Origin: Flavobacteriales bacterium UBA2104
Lineage (GTDB): Bacteria > Bacteroidota > Bacteroidia > Flavobacteriales_D > Crocinitomicaceae
DNA: 64,000 bases
Reading direction: 5' to 3'
Assembly (NCBI GenBank): GCA_002331485.1
Contig: DCYS01000040.1
Span: 1-64,000 of the forward strand
Position 1 is the stretch's first letter; each line of letters starts with the position of its first letter. The translations under genes were made by a program, and so were the position numbers. Below are positions 51,100 to 58,904 of the stretch, piece by piece. Below the pieces are notes generated by a model that had not been told where the DNA came from, did no database searches, and saw nothing but the letters and a program-made list of their open reading frames with translations.

Positions 51100-52263
51100 A
51101 TGGAAAAAGAGATAATCGGAGTATTAGGAGCTGGAACAATGGGTGCTGGAATCGCTCAGGTTGCTGCTCAATCTGGACATAAGGTAGTTTTAGTTGACGT
51201 GAATTCTGATGCCCTCGATAAGGCGAAGAATAAGTTAACGAAGATCTTCAATCGATTAGTGGAGAAAGGAAAATGGGAAGAAAAATTTGCGAATGAAACA
51301 TTTGGAAGAATTCAATTTTCATCTCAAACAAAAGACTTTAAAGATTGCAAATTAGTTATTGAGGCTATAGTAGAGAATATTGAGATCAAACACAGTGTTT
51401 TTGAAAATCTTGAGTCTATTGTAGGAGATGATTGTATTTTAGCTTCAAACACTTCGTCCCTATCAATCGCATCGATCGGATCAGTACTCAAAGATCCTTC
51501 AAGAGTAATTGGGATACACTTTTTCAATCCTGCACCTTTGATGCCTCTTGTTGAGATCATTCCGGCTGTTCAAACATCTGAAGTCATAAAGAATAGAGCT
51601 AAAGATCTTATCGATTCCTGGAAAAAAGTGACTGTATTAGCTAAAGATACACCTGGATTTATTGTCAACAGAGTAGCAAGACCATTTTATGGAGAAGCAC
51701 TTCGTATTTATGAAGAGGGTGTAGCTGATTTTGCAACAATCGACTGGGCTATGACAGCATTAGGCGGTTTCCGAATGGGACCTTTTACACTTATGGATTA
51801 TATAGGAAATGATGTCAACTATACAGTAACAGAGACTGTTTTTGCAGCGTTTTATTACGACCCACGATATAAACCTTCATTTACTCAAAAACGTCACTCA
51901 GAGGCGGGTTATTTGGGAAGGAAATCAGGTAGAGGATACTACGATTACAGTGAAGGTGCCGAGCAGACAAAACCAAATGAGGATAAAGTTTTAGGTGAAA
52001 GGATATTAAACAGGATCCTATTGATGTTGATCAATGAAGCTGCAGATGCTTTATTCTTGAACATTGCCTCTCGAGAAGATATTGATCTCGCTATGACCAA
52101 AGGAGTTAATTATCCAAAGGGATTATTGAAATGGGCTGATGAGATCGGTATTGATAATGTTCTTGCTGGATTGGAAGATCTTTTTCACGAGTACGGGGAA
52201 GATCGATACAGACCTAGTCCATTATTAAGAAGAATGGCACGTGAGAAAACTACTTTCTACTAG
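51100..52263 (+). CDS. 3-hydroxyacyl-CoA dehydrogenase, PaaH-like
   Basis: A 387-residue NAD-dependent dehydrogenase. IGVLGAGTMGAGIAQVAAQSGHKVVLVDVN is the NAD-binding fold. SNTSSLSIASIGSVLKDPSRVIGIHFFNPAPLMPLVEIIPA carries the catalytic Ser/His region, and the C-terminal 3HCDH domain follows, with DTPGFIVNRVARPF and FTLMDYIGNDVNYTVTETVF. It acts in beta-oxidation or the last steps of phenylacetate breakdown together with the upstream gene, from which it is 2 bases away. It is longer than the 280-residue short forms because of a second C-terminal half-domain (about 305-380), as in PaaH. Confidence 0.9.
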   Translation: MEKEIIGVLGAGTMGAGIAQVAAQSGHKVVLVDVNSDALDKAKNKLTKIFNRLVEKGKWEEKFANETFGRIQFSSQTKDFKDCKLVIEAIVENIEIKHSVFENLESIVGDDCILASNTSSLSIASIGSVLKDPSRVIGIHFFNPAPLMPLVEIIPAVQTSEVIKNRAKDLIDSWKKVTVLAKDTPGFIVNRVARPFYGEALRIYEEGVADFATIDWAMTALGGFRMGPFTLMDYIGNDVNYTVTETVFAAFYYDPRYKPSFTQKRHSEAGYLGRKSGRGYYDYSEGAEQTKPNEDKVLGERILNRILLMLINEAADALFLNIASREDIDLAMTKGVNYPKGLLKWADEIGIDNVLAGLEDLFHEYGEDRYRPSPLLRRMAREKTTFY

Positions 52264-52276
52264 TAGCTAAGTCTTT

Positions 52277-53431
52277 TTAAAGTGAGTTGAGCAGTTGTGC
52301 TGCTTGCTCACTATAAAATCCATCTTCTTCAATAATAGTTTTAAGCAACTTTTTAGCTTTTGAAGATTCATTAATTTGGATGTAAGCTTTTGCTTTGAAC
52401 CATTCAGCTTCTTGTTTGAAATTTCCAATCTGAAGTGAGTAGCTATTGTTAAAGTGATCTATAGCTTGATCGTATTTTCCTAAGTTGTAATAACATAAAC
52501 CACTATAGAAATGAGCGTTAACGTCATCAGGGTAATGATCAATTATGATGAGGTAACGGCGCAATGATTTCTTGAATGATTCATTCATAAACAATCGTTG
52601 AGTTTCATCTAAATAGTCGATATATTTTACTTCCTTTATTAGTATTTCAGTTTCTGATCCTTCATTCTCCATTCTTTCCGACTGATCAGCAGGGGTTCCC
52701 ATTGGTAATTCCTGTAAAAGTTCAATGGGTTCATCGGTGCGAATAGATCTATAATCAACGGTTTTAAGACCATTTAGGTATACTTCCGAAGCCATAGTGA
52801 AAGTCAGATTTTCAGCTTCTCCAGTTGGAATCTCTGTAATTTGTTTGGGGTCCAATTGAACGATCTTGTTTTGATCTGCAGCACTGTTTTCAATTCGATT
52901 ATTGTCAGCATTTACACTTGATGTTTCCTGAGGTTGATTTCTCAATTGTTCTTTTGTGATCTGTTCGTTTTTGTCAATCGGTTCATAATCTTCAATCGCC
53001 GCTATTTTTTCATTTACAGGTTTGTCAATTTTATTATTCTTAGTTAAATCAGATTTACTATCAGAAGGAGGGATTTTTGTTTTTTCAGCAATTGTTTCTT
53101 TTGTTATTTGATTTCCTTGATAAGTGTAAACAATAAGTACGATCATGATCAAAGAAAACAGTCCCAGGAATAAATAGATACCAGTTGACTGTCCTTGAGT
53201 TGAATCCTGATTGAAATAATCTTTCATTCGCTCATCAACATTTTTCATCGAAGCATTGACCTCAAGGTCACTGTTAGACCAACCTTCCATAGCCGACGAA
53301 TTAAATTCATCAGCTTCTGCCTTGTGCTCAGTTTCAATAGAAGCAGAGTCAGACATTATCTCATCGATCTCTTTCCGCGAAAGTGGACCCCTAGAGCCGA
53401 ATATTCGATTAAGCAGATTTAAATAGATCAT
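52277..53431 (-). CDS. Single-pass membrane protein with TPR region, partner of the ECF sigma factor
   Basis: A protein of about 384 residues: a cytoplasmic N-terminus (about 1-88, acidic, no zinc motif of ZAS anti-sigma factors), a TM helix (about 89-109, IYLFLGLFSLIMIVLIVYTY), then a low-complexity region rich in Asn, Glu and Gln. A C-terminal TPR part follows (about 280-384: SLRRYLIIIDHYPDDVNAHFYSGLCYYNLGKYDQAIDHFNNSY). The start overlaps the sigma gene by 23 bases, with coupled translation. Position and topology suggest an anti-sigma or sensing role; this is inferred. ATG at 53431 is used; 53440 is an alternative. Confidence 0.7.
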   Translation of the reverse strand: MIYLNLLNRIFGSRGPLSRKEIDEIMSDSASIETEHKAEADEFNSSAMEGWSNSDLEVNASMKNVDERMKDYFNQDSTQGQSTGIYLFLGLFSLIMIVLIVYTYQGNQITKETIAEKTKIPPSDSKSDLTKNNKIDKPVNEKIAAIEDYEPIDKNEQITKEQLRNQPQETSSVNADNNRIENSAADQNKIVQLDPKQITEIPTGEAENLTFTMASEVYLNGLKTVDYRSIRTDEPIELLQELPMGTPADQSERMENEGSETEILIKEVKYIDYLDETQRLFMNESFKKSLRRYLIIIDHYPDDVNAHFYSGLCYYNLGKYDQAIDHFNNSYSLQIGNFKQEAEWFKAKAYIQINESSKAKKLLKTIIEEDGFYSEQAAQLLNSL

Positions 53432-53981
53432 TTTTCTCAAGTTTAATTCTCAAATTGCGCTTTCCGTTCTGTATGGCGCTTTTTACTTTTTTCAATGGCG
53501 AATTCTGTATTTCACTTATCTCTTTATACGTTTTTTGCTGTAGATAAAATAGTTTTATTGCTTCAGCTTGTTCTTCCTTTAATGTGTCAATTGCAGCTTC
53601 AAGCTCTTCATATTTCAATTCTTGATTGAGTTTGTCTACGTGCTCCTCTTCCTCGTTGACTATTTCTTCTTTGATCTGAACATGATCATAGTTTTTCTTT
53701 CTCAGCCTCATTAGACATTCGTTCTTCGCAACAACGTAAAGCCAAGATTTGAAAGAGTCAAGATGTTTACCCACTAACTTTGCCTGTAATTTGGTAAAAA
53801 CATGAACCGTCATGTCTTCTGCATCTTCTTTTTGTTTAAAATACTTTAGACAAAGTCCGAATACAAGATGACCATATCGATTATATATTTCGGTAAGAGC
53901 AAGTTGATCATTCTTATTACTAAGGATCTGAGCTAGCTCTTCATCAGAAAAACGTTTATATTTTTTCAGTTTCCTACTCAT
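53409..53981 (-). CDS. RNA polymerase sigma factor, ECF type
   Basis: A 190-residue group IV sigma-70 protein. Region 2 is EIYNRYGHLVFGLCLKYFKQKEDAEDMTVHVFTKL (about 27-65), with the core-binding and -10-melting helix. Region 4 is KTYKEISEIQNSPLKKVKSAIQNGKRNLRIKL (about 150-185), a helix-turn-helix. It would redirect polymerase to a regulon, with control through the coupled membrane protein. Bacteroidota ECF factors with TonB-linked anti-sigmas are different; this one pairs with a TPR protein. Confidence 0.9.
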   Translation of the reverse strand: MSRKLKKYKRFSDEELAQILSNKNDQLALTEIYNRYGHLVFGLCLKYFKQKEDAEDMTVHVFTKLQAKLVGKHLDSFKSWLYVVAKNECLMRLRKKNYDHVQIKEEIVNEEEEHVDKLNQELKYEELEAAIDTLKEEQAEAIKLFYLQQKTYKEISEIQNSPLKKVKSAIQNGKRNLRIKLEKNDLFKSA

Positions 53982-54074
53982 TCATTATATAAGATGCGTT
54001 AACAAAGGAATTTCCATAAAACTAATTTAAATTCTCTTTAAACTGTCTATTTGTGAACAATACTCAGAGTGACG

Positions 54075-54092
54075 TGTTATAATTATATAACA
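54075..54092. promoter_or_regulatory. Operator-like dyad upstream of the small protein-Dps unit
   Basis: TGTTATA, ATTA, TATAACA: a perfect 7-bp inverted repeat around a 4-base centre. It abuts the predicted -33 element (54093-54096) and is centred about 43 bases before the predicted transcript start. Its left half contains TTATAAT, the half-site of the Bacillus PerR box, but the spacing differs by one base. An oxidative-stress regulator is a candidate; inference only. Confidence 0.45.
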
Positions 54093-54123
54093 TTTGATAG
54101 TCAAAAATTAAAACTTCGATTTG
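54093..54123 (+). promoter_or_regulatory. Predicted promoter of the small protein-Dps unit
   Basis: TTTG (54093-54096), 19 bases, TCGATTTG (54116-54123, one mismatch to TAnnTTTG), then ATG at 54127 after 3 bases. Confidence 0.5.
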
Positions 54124-54126
54124 CAT

Positions 54127-54312
54127 ATGAGTGAAGAGAATGATTTAGAACAAGAAATTACGAGATTAACAAATAGGTTGCGTGAACAAAAGCCAGCGGT
54201 TTACGATCACATGACCGAAAACCCGGTCACTTTACCAGACAAGAATAGTAGTGACTTTATAGAGGCTTTGCGCAAGTACAAAGAGAATTTAGAAAATTTA
54301 CTCAATCAATAA
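54127..54312 (+). CDS. Small acidic-basic coiled protein, unknown function
   Basis: A 61-residue soluble protein with a possible coiled helix at each end (LEQEITRLTNRLREQ and FIEALRKYKENLENLLNQ) and a Pro-rich middle (ENPVTLPDK). I do not recognise the family. ATG at 54127 is used; a TTG two codons upstream is less likely because the -7 box covers it. It is 16 bases upstream of the Dps gene and shares its promoter, so it may be a Dps-linked or stress protein. It could be a false gene, but its promoter and spacing argue for expression. Confidence 0.55.
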   Translation: MSEENDLEQEITRLTNRLREQKPAVYDHMTENPVTLPDKNSSDFIEALRKYKENLENLLNQ

Positions 54313-54328
54313 ATAATAAAAAAAACAA

Positions 54329-54826
54329 ATGGAAACGTTAGAAAAGACAAAAATTTACAAAAAATTAGGTTTCGATTCAGAAGAAACGAAAGAAGTAGTT
54401 TCGAATCTGAATCTGTTCCTAGCAAACTTACACGTACATTATCAAAAGCTAAGAAATTACCATTGGAATGTCACTGGAGCAGATTTCTTTGATATTCATG
54501 AAACAACTGAAGCAGAGTATAATGAGGTTAAAGAGGAGATCGATGAGATAGCTGAGAGAATCAGAGTGTTTGGAGCGACTCCAACAAGTACTTTATCAGA
54601 ATACATAGAGATATCTGAGATCAAAGAAACCGGAACTGATCTAAAGGCCATGGAAATGGTCAAAGAGATCTTAAGAGATATGGAAATTCTTCTATCATTT
54701 ATGGTGGATACAATTGAAGCTGCAAGAGCTATCGGCGATATTTCTACCGATGACTTAGTAACTGGATTCATGAAAAGAAGAGAGAAGATCCACTGGATGT
54801 TAACCTCTTTTGCAAAAGAAGATTAA
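54329..54826 (+). CDS. Dps/ferritin-like DNA protection protein
   Basis: A 165-residue ferritin-like protein of the Dps family. NLFLANLHVHYQKLRNYHWNVTGADFFDIHETTEAEYNEVKEEIDEIAERIRVFGATP carries the ferroxidase residues at the dimer interface: the His pair in HWNVTG, then the Asp and Glu in the DIHE and EEIDEIAE regions. Twelve subunits form a shell that oxidises and stores iron using peroxide, sometimes coating DNA. The basic N-terminal tail of DNA-binding Dps is short here. It is in a unit with the 61-residue protein. A terminator follows. Confidence 0.92.
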   Translation: METLEKTKIYKKLGFDSEETKEVVSNLNLFLANLHVHYQKLRNYHWNVTGADFFDIHETTEAEYNEVKEEIDEIAERIRVFGATPTSTLSEYIEISEIKETGTDLKAMEMVKEILRDMEILLSFMVDTIEAARAIGDISTDDLVTGFMKRREKIHWMLTSFAKED

Positions 54827-54846
54827 TAGAAATTGAGTTTAAGATT

Positions 54847-54878
54847 AGGCTGCCTGTTTCGGGCAGCCTTTGTTGTTT
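54847..54878 (+). terminator. Terminator after the Dps gene
   Basis: An 8-bp GC-rich stem (54847-54854 with 54862-54869), a 7-base loop and a T-rich tail (TTTGTTGTTT). Confidence 0.8.
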
Positions 54879-54893
54879 AAAGCATTGAATGTC

Positions 54894-55532
54894 ATGGAAA
54901 AAATTCTAGTTATAGGAGCAAATGGAAACACAGGGAGTCGAATTGTTGAGCAATTATTAAAAGCTGATAATTATTCACCTGTAGCGATGGTGAGAAAAGA
55001 GCACCAAAAGGACAAGTTTGAGAACATGGGATCTTTGGTTTGTGTAGGAGATCTTGAGGAAGATTTTTCATCATGTTTCGAAGGAATAGATAAGGTGATT
55101 TTCGCAGCAGGATCAGGAAGTAATACTGGAAATGATAAAACAGAAGCTGTAGATCGAGACGGTGCAATAAAAGCGATAGATCTTTCCGTAGATAGCGGAA
55201 TTTCTAAATTTGTCATGCTTAGCTCCATGGGGACAGACATCCCAGATCAAGTCCCTGGATTAGAAAACTATCTAATTGCAAAGAAAGAAGCTGATGATCA
55301 CTTAAAGAGTAGCGGCCTTTGTTATTCAATTATACAGCCTGGTGGATTAACTAACACTGCTGGTAATGGGAAAGTGGAGGTAGCTAAAAAGCTCAATAAA
55401 TTTGGTAAGATCACCAGAGATGATGTGGCTGAAACTTTAATAGAATGTTTGGAACTAGATACAGCAAAAAATACGACATTTGAATTGCTAGATGGAGAAG
55501 TAGAAATAACTGAAGCGTTAAAAACCTTATAA
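54894..55532 (+). CDS. NAD(P)-binding SDR-like oxidoreductase (NmrA/atypical SDR)
   Basis: A 212-residue Rossmann protein of the atypical SDR group. ILVIGANGNTGSRIVEQLL is the nucleotide-binding motif, VIFAAGSGSNTG the following strand, and FVMLSSMGTDIP the region of the usual active Ser. It lacks the YxxxK catalytic pair in the expected place; the end piece resembles NAD(P)H sensor or quinone-reductase-like members (YwnB/YtfG type). ATG at 54894 gives the conserved start. The next SDR gene starts 10 bases after, so both form a unit. Confidence 0.82.
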   Translation: MEKILVIGANGNTGSRIVEQLLKADNYSPVAMVRKEHQKDKFENMGSLVCVGDLEEDFSSCFEGIDKVIFAAGSGSNTGNDKTEAVDRDGAIKAIDLSVDSGISKFVMLSSMGTDIPDQVPGLENYLIAKKEADDHLKSSGLCYSIIQPGGLTNTAGNGKVEVAKKLNKFGKITRDDVAETLIECLELDTAKNTTFELLDGEVEITEALKTL

Positions 55533-55542
55533 AGAATAGTAA

Positions 55543-56580
55543 ATGAAATCACCAGTAGTTTTAACAGGAGCAACCGGATACTTAGGGTCTCAAATATTAA
55601 ATGAACTTTTGACGGATGGGTATGAGGTAAGAATTACATCTCGAAATCCGAAAAAGACACAAGGAGAGGGTTGGCTTAAACCTTTGATGAAAAAGTACAA
55701 CGATCAACTGAAGATCTTCAAGGGTGACTTGATGGAAGACGGGAGTTTTGACGAGGTTATGAAAGGAGCAAAGGGATTGATCCATTCTGCAAGTCCATTT
55801 CGAATTGATGGTATTAAGGATCCAGTAAAAGAATTGATCGACCCAGCGAAGAAGGGGACAAGGAACGTGATTCAATCTGCTGAAAAGGCCGGAACGATCG
55901 AAAAAATAGTTGTAACCTCTAGTCTTGCTGCTATCTATGGCGATGCTATCGACATAAAAGAACATGAAGAGTCGGTATTTTCTGAGAAGCATTGGAACAC
56001 AACGAGTAGTGAAAAACATATGCCATACTCCTATTCGAAGACAGTTGCAGAAAAGGAAGCCTGGAGACTTGCTGATGGAAAGAATTGGAAGCTGGTTACT
56101 ATAAATCCTGGTTTTATAGTGGGGCCAACAATGACTGATCGAAGCGACTCGACAAGTATTCAGACGATTGCAAATATGTTAAATGGTAAATTCAAGTCTG
56201 GTGTGCCAGATATTTATTTTGCCATGGTTGATGTTCGAGATGTGGCAAAGGCGCACGTTAAAGCTTTGGAAATGGATTCAGAAGGTCGTCATGTATGTGC
56301 CAATGAAACAAAAAACTTATTAGAAATAGCTGAGCTGCTTAATGATATCGCTGGAGACAAATACAAAAAGATTCCAAAACGAAAGTTGCCGAAATTCTTG
56401 ACTTATATTTTTGGGCCATTATTGGCCGGTTTCACTTGGTCTTATTTAAACAAAAACTTAGGTATTCCAGTATATTTCAATAACAGCAAAATAAAGTCGT
56501 CTCTGGATATGACGTTTAGACCCTTAAAGGAAACGCTTTCAGATCAAGTTGAACAGCTTAAGAGTGATGGAATAGTTTAA
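55543..56580 (+). CDS. NAD(P)-dependent reductase, dihydroflavonol 4-reductase-like extended SDR
   Basis: A 345-residue extended SDR. VVLTGATGYLGSQILNELLTDGYEVRITSRNP is the nucleotide-binding start. VVTSSLAAIYG has the Ser and PYSYSKTVAEKEAW the Tyr-x-x-x-Lys. VTINPGFIVGPTMTDRSD is typical of the aldehyde/dihydroflavonol reductase group. These enzymes reduce carbonyl compounds with NADPH; in bacteria the substrates are usually aldehydes or ketones of unknown origin. It is 10 bases downstream of the first SDR gene and converges with rpe. Confidence 0.86.
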   Translation: MKSPVVLTGATGYLGSQILNELLTDGYEVRITSRNPKKTQGEGWLKPLMKKYNDQLKIFKGDLMEDGSFDEVMKGAKGLIHSASPFRIDGIKDPVKELIDPAKKGTRNVIQSAEKAGTIEKIVVTSSLAAIYGDAIDIKEHEESVFSEKHWNTTSSEKHMPYSYSKTVAEKEAWRLADGKNWKLVTINPGFIVGPTMTDRSDSTSIQTIANMLNGKFKSGVPDIYFAMVDVRDVAKAHVKALEMDSEGRHVCANETKNLLEIAELLNDIAGDKYKKIPKRKLPKFLTYIFGPLLAGFTWSYLNKNLGIPVYFNNSKIKSSLDMTFRPLKETLSDQVEQLKSDGIV

Positions 56581-56582
56581 AA

Positions 56583-57233
56583 TTAAAGATTATTCAAATC
56601 TTCTATCGTCTTTACAGGATCGTCTGATTTGAAGACAAAACTTCCTGCAACGAGTGCATCAGCACCTGCTTTAACCAGCTCTGCGCCAGTTGTGGTATTG
56701 ACCCCACCGTCAACTTCAATTAAAGTGTCGGCATCATGATTCGTAATCAGTTTTTTGAGTTTTGCAACTTTGGTTACTGCACTGTCTATAAACTTTTGTC
56801 CTCCAAATCCAGGGTTAACGGACATAATAAGAACTACATCAATCTCATTAATAACTTCCGAGAGTACATCTATTGGAGTGTGGGGGTTTAGCGCAACACC
56901 TGTTTTCATTCCGTGAGACTTAATAAGTTGTAACGTTCTGTGCAAATGAGTACAAGCTTCGTAGTGAACCGTTAAGATCTCCGCTCCTGCATTTTTGAAA
57001 TCCTCAACATATTGATCTGGATTTACGATCATTAAATGAACATCTAACGGTTTTTCCGCGTGTTTATGAATCGCTTTCATAACTGGAAGACCAAAGGAGA
57101 TGTTAGGGACAAAAACACCATCCATAATATCGATATGGATCCATTCTGCTTTACTCTGGTTCAGTAGTTTGACGTCTCTTTCTAAATTCGCGAAATCTGC
57201 AGCTAGAACAGATGGAGATATTATTGTACTCAT
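56583..57233 (-). CDS. rpe: Ribulose-phosphate 3-epimerase
   Basis: A 216-residue TIM-barrel enzyme of the pentose phosphate pathway (ribulose 5-P to xylulose 5-P). SPSVLAADFANLERDVKLLNQSKAEWIHIDIMDGVFVPNISFG holds the metal ligands His and Asp, PLDVHLMIVNPD and MSVNPGFGGQKFI the other catalytic loops, and VDGGVN the phosphate loop. The length is standard. It converges with the SDR gene, 2 bases apart, and is 39 bases downstream of the L,D-transpeptidase start side. Confidence 0.95.
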   Translation of the reverse strand: MSTIISPSVLAADFANLERDVKLLNQSKAEWIHIDIMDGVFVPNISFGLPVMKAIHKHAEKPLDVHLMIVNPDQYVEDFKNAGAEILTVHYEACTHLHRTLQLIKSHGMKTGVALNPHTPIDVLSEVINEIDVVLIMSVNPGFGGQKFIDSAVTKVAKLKKLITNHDADTLIEVDGGVNTTTGAELVKAGADALVAGSFVFKSDDPVKTIEDLNNL

Positions 57234-57271
57234 TCTTTTGATGTTTATGCAAAATTAGAAAAGTCCTTATA

Positions 57272-58837
57272 TTATTTACGACTAATCCTTACAAAATCTG
57301 AAAGTCTACCATAAATATCCGGGAAAACGCGAAGAGCTCTGGTAGAATCATCATATACAGCAGTCTGATATTCTATACTCACATAGAAATTATCGTGAAG
57401 TTCAAGATAAGTTTCCTTATCTCTACTGTACAAGGTGTCTATTGAATCCAAATATGTATGATCTTCGAGTTGAAGGATCAATTTGGTTAACGAATCAGGG
57501 TATTGTGTACGAATACAACCATGACTATAGGCTCGTACAGAAGTATTGAAAAGTCGTTTCGAAGGTGTGTCGTGAATATATACCATATTCTTGTTAGGGA
57601 ATAAGAGTTTTACTTTTCCCAAGCTATTTAAAGGACCATATTTTTGTCGGATCTGAAAAGGGAAATAATTTTTGTGATACCTGCTGAAATCAATTGAATC
57701 AATATCTATTACTTCTCTGTTCTTTAATAATTCATATCCTTTTTTCTCAAATAACAGTGAGTCCTTTCGAACAGAATATAAGATCTCTTTGGTAGCTATG
57801 GAATGGGGTACATACCAATAAGGATTTGTGACAATATATTTAGCTTTGGCTTTGAAGGTTGGAGTTTTAGTTTTTTGAGCTCCAACTACTACTTTAGACC
57901 TAAAAGCAAGAGTATCCTTGTTGTAAAAGCTCAATAAGAAAGTAGGGATATTGACGCGAATTATCTTATTCGGAATAACGGAATCTGCAAATTGATGCAG
58001 CATGTCCAGTGTGATGATACTTTCTGTATATCTTTCAAAGTTTGATTTCTCAAGTGCTTTTATGGTGTTTTTGCCAATTACTCCGTCAGAGACCAATCCG
58101 TTGTTATATTGAAAATTTTTGAGGGACTTTAGATTTGATGTTGAGTCTTTTGAAATATCATAACCCAGTTGATCCAAGCATTTGTTTGTTGTTTTTATCT
58201 GCGATGCTGTATCGATCTTGCAGTTTAAATCATCAATACCAAACTCTTTCGTAAAATCATTAATGGCTTTGTGGAGTAGTGGGATATTAATGTTTTCTGT
58301 ATTGAAAGAAATGAGGTGATCGATCCAACTTGTACTGTCATTTTTGGAATCTACAAAGGATGATATTTTATGATTTGATGATAAAGTGATCTCATTTAAT
58401 GTTGTGTCTTTGAAATTAAAAACACCTATCTCTCGAAGTGATAAGTATAAAGATATTCTGTGGTAAGCGATAACCTCCTTGGTCCACTTATCGTCATTGT
58501 TCGTGGCTTTCAGATCTGGAAGAATATTAAGCGGTATATTTAGTAGGGTGTCATTGTTTATGTAATTATAGAATGACCTGAGTGATGAATCTTTGATCTT
58601 ATTTGTAGAAAACCAGACCGGTTTAAAGTCTCTTGAATTGTAAAATGTGAGGCAACTATCTTTTGATTTTTGCAACAACTCCTCATCAATAAAAGTGAAT
58701 TCATCGATGGCTATCTTGAATTGGTCTATTTCTTCTAAAGGTTGTGATGAATTTTCACTATTTTGTTTTGAATCAGTACAGTCTGTTAAAATTATTGCAA
58801 ATAGCAGTAATGGTTTTATGTATCTGATTCTTTGCAT
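57272..58837 (-). CDS. L,D-transpeptidase lipoprotein, YcbB-like, with peptidoglycan-binding region
   Basis: A 521-residue lipoprotein (lipobox ILTDC, Cys20; start ATG at 58837). About 210-290 is a helical peptidoglycan-binding part (LKNFQYNNGLVSDGVIGKNTIKAL). The YkuD catalytic domain is about 300-470: YWYVPHSIATKEIL, then VYIHDTPSKRLFN, and SHGCIRTQYPDS with the nucleophile Cys. In this YcbB/LdtD subgroup a large lid sits inside the catalytic region. It makes 3-3 cross-links in the periplasm. It is divergent from the rhomboid gene, 67 bases apart, and 38 bases upstream of rpe. It is a second, unrelated-length copy to that at 20.4 kb. Confidence 0.87.
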   Translation of the reverse strand: MQRIRYIKPLLLFAIILTDCTDSKQNSENSSQPLEEIDQFKIAIDEFTFIDEELLQKSKDSCLTFYNSRDFKPVWFSTNKIKDSSLRSFYNYINNDTLLNIPLNILPDLKATNNDDKWTKEVIAYHRISLYLSLREIGVFNFKDTTLNEITLSSNHKISSFVDSKNDSTSWIDHLISFNTENINIPLLHKAINDFTKEFGIDDLNCKIDTASQIKTTNKCLDQLGYDISKDSTSNLKSLKNFQYNNGLVSDGVIGKNTIKALEKSNFERYTESIITLDMLHQFADSVIPNKIIRVNIPTFLLSFYNKDTLAFRSKVVVGAQKTKTPTFKAKAKYIVTNPYWYVPHSIATKEILYSVRKDSLLFEKKGYELLKNREVIDIDSIDFSRYHKNYFPFQIRQKYGPLNSLGKVKLLFPNKNMVYIHDTPSKRLFNTSVRAYSHGCIRTQYPDSLTKLILQLEDHTYLDSIDTLYSRDKETYLELHDNFYVSIEYQTAVYDDSTRALRVFPDIYGRLSDFVRISRK

Positions 58838-58904
58838 TAAATGTATCGTTATTACGCAATTTACGTAATAAGTTAAATGCAACGTAAAAAAAAGTAACAT
58901 TTAA

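Noticed and set aside
52277..53981. Classical zinc anti-sigma factor
   Set aside because: The membrane partner of the sigma factor has no HxxxCxxC motif; it is only proposed as a non-classical partner.
55597..56019. A 140-codon minus-strand frame inside the dihydroflavonol reductase-like gene
   Set aside because: It is fully antisense to a clear SDR gene, rich in Cys and Phe as in shadow frames, with no start context.
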